Source of the DNA: Bifidobacteriaceae bacterium
GTDB taxonomy: Bacteria; Actinomycetota; Actinomycetes; Actinomycetales; WQXJ01
Assembly: GCA_031265345.1 (NCBI GenBank)
Contig: JAISCU010000449.1
Location: 1-11,476 of the forward strand
Length of the DNA stretch: 11,476 bases
Reading direction: 5' to 3'
How positions within the stretch are numbered: position 1 is the stretch's first letter; every line of letters begins with the position of its first letter. A program made the translations under genes and the position numbers. Under the pieces are notes generated by a model. That model searched no databases. It saw only the letters and a program-made list of their open reading frames with translations, and was not told where the DNA came from. Shown here one piece after another: positions 7,253-11,476 of this stretch.

Positions 7253-8267
7253 GATGGTTCCAATCTGTTGTCGGCCGGGGCCGTGCCGCCCAGACGCCGC
7301 GAAGGCGGCTGCCAGGTTCGATAGGCAATTGTTCAATAGGCACCCGAAACGGTGACGAATCAGGTGAGTCTTGCACACCCAGGGCATCCTGGGAAAATTC
7401 GCCGGGCCAGCGCCCGAACAGCACCCGACCGCCAGCCACGTCCGTCACGGCGATCCGGCCGGATGCCGCCAATGCCACATTCGAGCACTCGGGCGAACCG
7501 CCCAAGCCGATCCGTTCACGAATGACGCCATCAGGAGAGATGACGACGATGTCAGAGTCGGCGCCGCCCTCACCGACGGTGACGACCAGCAGGTTGCCCG
7601 AACTGTCGAATGTCATGCCGTCCGGCAGACCACGTCCCCAAGAAGCGAACGTTTCTTCTTCGGCCAGCCAAGCGGAATCATCTAAACCGAACCGGACGAT
7701 GCGACGGTTGAACGTGTCCGCGACGTATAGACGACCGGTTCGGTCGAAGGCCAGGCCGTTGGCGTGCCAGGGGACCGAGGCCAGAAGGCGCGTTTGACCC
7801 GTTCGGGGGTGGACCCGCCAGAGCCGGGCGTCGCGTGACGGCCTGGGACCTCGGGCCGGGTCGGTCACATACAGCCAACCGTCTGGGCCAAAACTGAGGT
7901 CGTTGGGCGAATAGGGGTCCGTCGTCAGATACTCGCAGCCGCTGGGACGGACTACTTGGACACCGCCGTCAATGCCGGGCCAGCGCCGGGAACGCGGAGC
8001 CAGGCCGCCCGACTGGGCCACGAACAGAGTGCCTTCGTCGTCGATCGCCAGGCCGTTGGGGCCGCCGCCTGGACAGCCCGCCGCCGTGACGGTGCCGTCC
8101 GGCCAAATGCGGTAGAGCAGCCCGGCGTCGACGCCGGCGCAGATCAGGTCCTGGCCGTCCCACACCGGTCCTTCAACGAACCCCAAGCCGGGGCCCGGCA
8201 CGGGCCAACCGTCGACCTGCGTGATCCCGTGGGGGAGGGTCACGTGCTCCCAATCGATCCGCGTCAT
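7245..8267 (-). CDS. SMP-30/gluconolactonase-family sugar lactonase
   Basis: The 340-residue product is a six-bladed beta-propeller of the SMP-30/gluconolactonase/LRE type, which opens sugar lactones to sugar acids using one divalent metal. The four expected ligands are visible: Glu32 in FVEGPVWDG, Asn122 in YSPNDLSFGPDGWLYVTD, Asn170 in HANGLAFD, and Asp216 in LPDGMTFDSSGNLLV. The blade repeat GPNGLAIDDEGTLFVAQ (69-85) is also clear. There is no signal peptide, so it acts in the cytoplasm. The ATG at 8267 follows the dehydrogenase stop by only 4 nt, and its 3' end overlaps the ROK start. In this operon it would hydrolyse the lactone made by one of the sugar dehydrogenases. The lactone is unknown. 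Confidence 0.93.
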   Translation of the reverse strand: MTRIDWEHVTLPHGITQVDGWPVPGPGLGFVEGPVWDGQDLICAGVDAGLLYRIWPDGTVTAAGCPGGGPNGLAIDDEGTLFVAQSGGLAPRSRRWPGIDGGVQVVRPSGCEYLTTDPYSPNDLSFGPDGWLYVTDPARGPRPSRDARLWRVHPRTGQTRLLASVPWHANGLAFDRTGRLYVADTFNRRIVRFGLDDSAWLAEEETFASWGRGLPDGMTFDSSGNLLVVTVGEGGADSDIVVISPDGVIRERIGLGGSPECSNVALAASGRIAVTDVAGGRVLFGRWPGEFSQDALGVQDSPDSSPFRVPIEQLPIEPGSRLRGVWAARPRPTTDWNHHG

Positions 8268-8271
8268 GGCT

Positions 8272-9387
8272 TCAGAGCGCTTCCCTATAGACCTCGGCCA
8301 ATTCGCTGGCCGGATACTGCTCGGTCGCGATCTGGCTGGCGGCGGTGGCCAGATCCAACGCCGTGACGCCGAAAGCGGCGGCATGGCGGGGCAGGCCCAG
8401 GGCGACCACCAGTTCTTCTATCCGGTCGGCCGCGTCGACTTGGCGGCCATCGCCAAGACGGCGGTCCAACGCCTGCCCGAGTTCCCGATGGCGTCCGGGG
8501 TCATGCCTGGCACGGTAGCGCATCACGTGATCGATCAGCAGCGCCGAGGTGTCGCCGTGGCCTATGCCGTGCCGGGCCCCGATTTGCTTGCCCATCTGGT
8601 GGCTCAGGCCGGTCATCGAGGCCAGCGGCAGCGTGTAGGAGAACCAGGCGCCGACCTGGGCCCGCGCGCGGGAATCCAGATCGCCGGGGGCCGCCGCCGA
8701 GGCGCGCAGGGCGCCGTCGAGCCTGGCGATCGCCTCGACGGCCAAGACGTCTGAGAAAGGGTGGCAGCCCGGCGCTAAGAAACCCTCGACAGCATGATCG
8801 ACCGCCCGGACACCGGTCGACAGCCACAACGCCAAAGGTGTGAAGGCCGCCAGCCGGGGATCGTAGAACACCGCCGTCGGTGCCATCCGGCGATCGGCGA
8901 AACCGACCTTGTCGCCGCTGGCATCAGCGAAGCCAGCCCGCCAACTCAGTTCCGCCGCGGACAGGGTGGTCGGAACGGCCAGATGAGGGAGGAATTGGTC
9001 GGCCAGGTCGGGTCGATTCCCCGCGCCGCCTGCGCCAATCCGTCGGCCCGCCTCCATCCTTCCGCGGGCGACCGCCTTGGCGGCATCGATCGGGCCGCCG
9101 CCGCCCAGCGAGACGATCAGGTCAGGACGGGACCCGCGGCGTAGTTCCAAGGCGTGCTCCACATTGGACACCGGGGCGTGGCTGCCGATGGCCGCGACCG
9201 CCACTGGCGGAGCTGGCAACGACTGGCGGAACAACGCCATCAGGTCGGGGTTGTCCAGCACCGGCGCGGTTGAGACGAGCAACACGCGTTTGGCCTCGAT
9301 GCAGCGTATTGTCGCGGCCAGTTCGGTGAGCGCGCCTGGACCCCAGGAGATGCTCAGCGGGTTGGAGTATTGGAACGTGCCGTTCAC
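8272..9387 (-). CDS. Iron-containing alcohol dehydrogenase family, maleylacetate-reductase-like
   Basis: This is a 371-residue member of the group III (Fe-ADH) superfamily. It has the nucleotide-binding GGGGPIDAAK (95-104), PTTLSAAE (139-146, compare PTTYAGSE of maleylacetate reductases), the MAPTAVFYDP segment, and a helical C-terminal domain. By eye the metal-site positions are Arg194, His198 (AVDHAVEGF), His263 (LSHQMGKQ) and His277 (GIGHGD). The first position, normally Asp in FucO-type enzymes, is therefore Arg. Maleylacetate reductases also lack this Asp and are reported to work without metal, so a non-metal mechanism is possible. The GTG start overlaps the upstream oxidoreductase stop (GTGA). 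It probably reduces an aldehyde or keto product of the pathway with NAD(P)H, but maleylacetate reductase activity itself is not implied by the context. Confidence 0.85.
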   Translation of the reverse strand: MNGTFQYSNPLSISWGPGALTELAATIRCIEAKRVLLVSTAPVLDNPDLMALFRQSLPAPPVAVAAIGSHAPVSNVEHALELRRGSRPDLIVSLGGGGPIDAAKAVARGRMEAGRRIGAGGAGNRPDLADQFLPHLAVPTTLSAAELSWRAGFADASGDKVGFADRRMAPTAVFYDPRLAAFTPLALWLSTGVRAVDHAVEGFLAPGCHPFSDVLAVEAIARLDGALRASAAAPGDLDSRARAQVGAWFSYTLPLASMTGLSHQMGKQIGARHGIGHGDTSALLIDHVMRYRARHDPGRHRELGQALDRRLGDGRQVDAADRIEELVVALGLPRHAAAFGVTALDLATAASQIATEQYPASELAEVYREAL

Positions 9388-10511
9388 CGGTCCTGCCCGC
9401 CTTCGGTTGGGAGGCCTTGACCGGCAGCGTCTCTGGCCCCGTGAGGGTGATTGGGCGATGCCGTCTGGTCGGCTGGCGTAGCCCGGCCGGTTCCGTCTGG
9501 TCGGCCGTCAGCCCAAGACTGTTCGATTCGCTGGACCAGGCGCAAGTCTTCGACGGCTGTCAGCGCGGAAGGTTCCCACGGTTCGTGTTCTTCGACTTGG
9601 CGGACGAAACGCTCAAGCATGAGCAGGTAGGGGTTTCGCTTGGCCGTGAAGGGGCGATAGACGCGGTCTCCGCCGGACGGGAAGACCTCGACTTCACCAA
9701 CGGTCGCGGGGAAATGCGGTGACCAGACTTTGACATGAACGGACGCGTGCTCGAAATAGGCCCAGAATTCCTCGCCATGACCGGAAGCCGCAGCATTGAT
9801 GTGGCTGACAACGGTCCGCCCGGTCCGTCCGGTGATGGACCACAGCGGTCCGCCCCTGGCCACGGCCACGATTTCGATTGGCTCGCCCAGCCAGCGATTG
9901 AACACATTGAGGTGATGAATCGTTTGATCGAGCATGCGAAGGTGGAGTTCTCGACTGTGAGGGACCGACTCTTCGGTCTGGTCGGCGCCGGGGAGAAACG
10001 GCGTCCGTTCGAAGGACGCCACCCGGCGGTACAAGGGCGGCTGGGAAATACGGAAGACGGAGTGCAGGCCCATCAGACCGCCCATTTGGCCGGTCCGGAT
10101 CAAGCCCTCGACGTGGGCCAGGTCGGCGTCCGCCTCCTTTTGGTAACCGACGCCCAAGATGACTCCTGCTCGACGGGCGATCTCGACTGCCTGGACCGCA
10201 TCCGTGGCCGATTCCGCCAGCGGCTTTTCGACCTGGACGTGCGCGCCAGCCGCCACCGCCTGTCGGATCAGGTCCAGATGAGTGGCCGGACCTGAGGCGA
10301 TATGGACAATGTCAACCGGCGTGGCCTGGGCCGCCAGGAGTTGTCCGAGCGAGCCGAACCAGTCGATCCCGTAGGCTTGGCCGACTTGGCGCGCCAATTC
10401 GAGACGGGTGTCGGCAATCCCGACGACGTGGGTGTGCGGCAGCCGCAACCAGTTGGGCAGATGCTCCGATTGGGTGATGTTGCCGGCTCCGACTATCGCG
10501 ACGTTCAGCAT
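9384..10511 (-). CDS. Gfo/Idh/MocA-family oxidoreductase
   Basis: The 375-residue product has an N-terminal Rossmann domain (VAIVGAGNI, 4-12), the signature EKP motif (HVQVEKPLAE, Lys96), and a C-terminal alpha/beta domain with DQTIHHLNVFNRWLGE (195-210), where the family's Asp/His pair near the active site is expected. Members oxidise or reduce sugars and cyclitols with NAD(P). The last 40 or so residues are polar and low in complexity, beyond the normal fold, and end in the overlap with the next gene. The ATG at 10511 has AAGGG 6 nt upstream and lies 19 nt after the aldolase stop. It is a candidate for the sugar-oxidising step, but family members vary widely in substrate and some are not dehydrogenases. 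Confidence 0.92.
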   Translation of the reverse strand: MLNVAIVGAGNITQSEHLPNWLRLPHTHVVGIADTRLELARQVGQAYGIDWFGSLGQLLAAQATPVDIVHIASGPATHLDLIRQAVAAGAHVQVEKPLAESATDAVQAVEIARRAGVILGVGYQKEADADLAHVEGLIRTGQMGGLMGLHSVFRISQPPLYRRVASFERTPFLPGADQTEESVPHSRELHLRMLDQTIHHLNVFNRWLGEPIEIVAVARGGPLWSITGRTGRTVVSHINAAASGHGEEFWAYFEHASVHVKVWSPHFPATVGEVEVFPSGGDRVYRPFTAKRNPYLLMLERFVRQVEEHEPWEPSALTAVEDLRLVQRIEQSWADGRPDGTGRATPADQTASPNHPHGARDAAGQGLPTEGGQDR

Positions 10512-10530
10512 GGCGAGCCCTTGACCGGCG

Positions 10531-11349
10531 CTAGTCCGCTAATCCGTCGGTCCAACTCAAGACCTCTTTGAGCATGTTGTTGAGATGCAACAGATCGAGC
10601 GACATCAAGAAGATCCTGACCCCGCGGCTGAATTCGCGCCTAACCGCGGCCGGATCGTGAGCTTGGAAGTACATGTGCTTGCCGGCGGCCAGCGCGGCTT
10701 GCCGCACTTGGTCGCGGGCGGCGTCCACGGCCGGGTCAGCATCCGACGGCAGCCCTGCCGCCAATGAATAGTCTTGGTGCCCGAATGCCACCACGTCGAC
10801 ACCTGGGACGGCGCAGATCTCCTCGATCGCGGCGACCCCTTCCGGGCTTTCGATAAGGCACCAGATCTGAGTCTCCTGGTTGGCTTCGGCGACGAATTCG
10901 ACCACCGGGATGCCTTCGCCTCGATCGGTTCTGGGAACGGTCAGAGCGCTGCGGTCACAGGTGGCCACGCCTCTTGATCCCAACGGCGGGTACTTGACCG
11001 CCTGGACTATTTCGCGGGCGACCTCGGCGCTGTCGACATGCGGGACCTTGATCACTTGGATGCCGCACTTGAGTGCCTTGATGATCTGGTTGTGCGGGAT
11101 CTGGCCGCGGAAACACTGCTCGGTCCGGAAGACGGTGGTCAGCCCGAGCGCGTCGCCCAGCCGAGCGTATTCCTCGATGGCCGACCAGTCGTTGGCCTCA
11201 TGTTCGTTTTCGATCTGGAAGAAGTCGAATCCGGCTTGCGCCAGCAACTCGATGATGCGGGGATCGCGCAGCCATAGCTCTATCCCGTTGACGAGTTGGC
11301 CGGAGGCGAGTTTCGCCTTGAGGCGGTTGGGTCGTACGAATCTGGTCAC
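10531..11349 (-). CDS. HpcH/HpaI-family aldolase
   Basis: The 272-residue product is a class II, metal-dependent pyruvate aldolase of the HpcH/HpaI family, a TIM barrel that splits 2-keto-3-deoxy acids (or 2,4-dihydroxyheptenedioate) into pyruvate and an aldehyde. Matching positions include Arg75 (TTVFRTEQ), His50 in ENEH, the VPHVDSAEVAREIV block, KYPPLGSRG (119-127), metal ligand Glu167 in LIESPEG, and Asp193 in VAFGHQDYS. Two positions differ from the usual form: Glu47 where HpaI has Asp (DGEH), and GHQDYS where GPxDLS is common. GarL and RhmA are relatives with sugar-acid substrates. The GTG start has a strong AGGAGGAA site 6 nt upstream. It follows the ABC permease gene by 39 nt. Confidence 0.92.
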   Translation of the reverse strand: MTRFVRPNRLKAKLASGQLVNGIELWLRDPRIIELLAQAGFDFFQIENEHEANDWSAIEEYARLGDALGLTTVFRTEQCFRGQIPHNQIIKALKCGIQVIKVPHVDSAEVAREIVQAVKYPPLGSRGVATCDRSALTVPRTDRGEGIPVVEFVAEANQETQIWCLIESPEGVAAIEEICAVPGVDVVAFGHQDYSLAAGLPSDADPAVDAARDQVRQAALAAGKHMYFQAHDPAAVRREFSRGVRIFLMSLDLLHLNNMLKEVLSWTDGLAD

Positions 11350-11355
11350 GATTGG

Positions 11356-11363
11356 TTCCTCCT
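11356..11363 (-). promoter_or_regulatory. Strong ribosome binding site of the aldolase gene
   Basis: Read on the - strand, AGGAGGAA ends 6 nt before the GTG at 11349. It is the strongest Shine-Dalgarno sequence seen in this operon and fixes the non-ATG start. Confidence 0.85.
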
Positions 11364-11375
11364 GGTTGTTTCCGC

Positions 11376-11389
11376 GAGCCGTCCGGCTC
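11376..11389 (-). other. Small hairpin between permease and aldolase genes
   Basis: GAGCC-GGAC-GGCTC forms a 5-bp stem right after the permease stop codon, in the only intergenic gap of the operon. There is no T-run, so it is unlikely to stop transcription. It may protect the 3' end of the transporter message or have no role. Confidence 0.3.
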
Positions 11390-11476
11390 TAGTTCTTGAC
11401 CGCGCCCTCAGCCATGCCGGCCACGAAGTACCTTTGCAGCGCCACGAAGACGCAGATCACCGGCACCATGATGATG
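11389..11476 (-). CDS. Carbohydrate ABC transporter permease, C-terminal end only
   Basis: Only the last 28 codons are in the window. Read on the - strand they encode a hydrophobic stretch (IIMVPVICVFVALQ) followed by RYFVAGMAEGAVKN and a TAG stop at 11389-11391. The ending QRYFVxGxxxGAVK is typical of the second inner-membrane permease (MalG/UgpE type) of CUT1 sugar ABC importers. The rest of the gene, and presumably the partner permease and binding protein, lie beyond the right edge. Its position immediately before the aldolase gene suggests the importer supplies the substrate of this operon. Confidence 0.85.
   Translation of the reverse strand, partial: IIMVPVICVFVALQRYFVAGMAEGAVKN

Noticed and set aside
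7253..7387. Longer ROK product starting at 7387.
   Set aside because: The extra 45 residues overlap the lactonase gene and resemble no ROK protein; the ATG at 7252 directly precedes the HTH domain.
8268..8384. Longer lactonase product starting at 8384.
   Set aside because: The extra 39 residues are antilogous Pro/Arg-rich sequence from the overlapping dehydrogenase gene; the ATG at 8267 lies 4 nt after its stop and gives a normal SMP-30 N-terminus.
9461..9505. Direct repeat CCGTCTGGTCGGC at 9461-9473 and 9493-9505 in the 3' end of the Gfo/Idh/MocA gene.
   Set aside because: Two 13-nt copies read in different frames within a low-complexity tail, with no palindrome or further copies; probably compositional.

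Overview
The window is GC-rich and almost fully coding, with no tRNA, rRNA, CRISPR array, insertion sequence or phage gene visible. It suggests the chromosome of a high-GC Gram-positive bacterium (Actinomycetota). Three things point there: an IF-2 with a long Pro/Gly/Arg-rich N-terminal region carrying RPGG/RPGNNP repeats and an RGG-type stretch; the infB-rbfA-truB order; and an RbfA with an acidic, disordered tail. I cannot name a genus.

Left half, + strand (1-5250): a translation and RNA-maturation operon. infB is cut by the left edge. It is followed by rbfA (30S maturation), truB (tRNA Psi55 synthase) and truA (tRNA Psi38-40 synthase). The genes are joined by short stop/start overlaps (TGATG, ATGA), except that truB begins 113 nt inside rbfA. 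TruB is unusually long (419 aa). It has a Pro/Ser-rich N-terminal extension written over the rbfA tail, and extra loops in its C-terminal domain made from a 43-nt palindrome-containing repeat. There are two clear copies and one possible degenerate copy, all read in the same frame.

Right half, - strand (11476 down to 5247): a carbohydrate operon read toward truA. In transcription order it holds the C-terminal end of a MalG-type ABC sugar permease (cut by the right edge), an HpcH/HpaI-family aldolase, a Gfo/Idh/MocA oxidoreductase, an iron-ADH/maleylacetate-reductase-type dehydrogenase, an SMP-30/gluconolactonase-type lactonase, a ROK-family repressor and an SDR oxidoreductase. Junctions are 4-nt GTGA overlaps, an 8-nt overlap, or gaps of 4 to 39 nt, so this looks like one coupled transcript. 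The set fits an oxidative sugar route: uptake, oxidation to a lactone, lactone hydrolysis, dehydration by an enzyme not in the window, retro-aldol cleavage to pyruvate plus an aldehyde, and reduction of the aldehyde, with ROK as local regulator. The substrate cannot be read from the sequence.

The two modules meet tail to tail at a single CTAG (5247-5250) that supplies the stop codon of both truA and the SDR gene. There is no intergenic space and no classical terminator. No stretch over 300 bases lacks a gene; the longest gap is 39 nt (11350-11388). The promoters of both operons lie outside the window.
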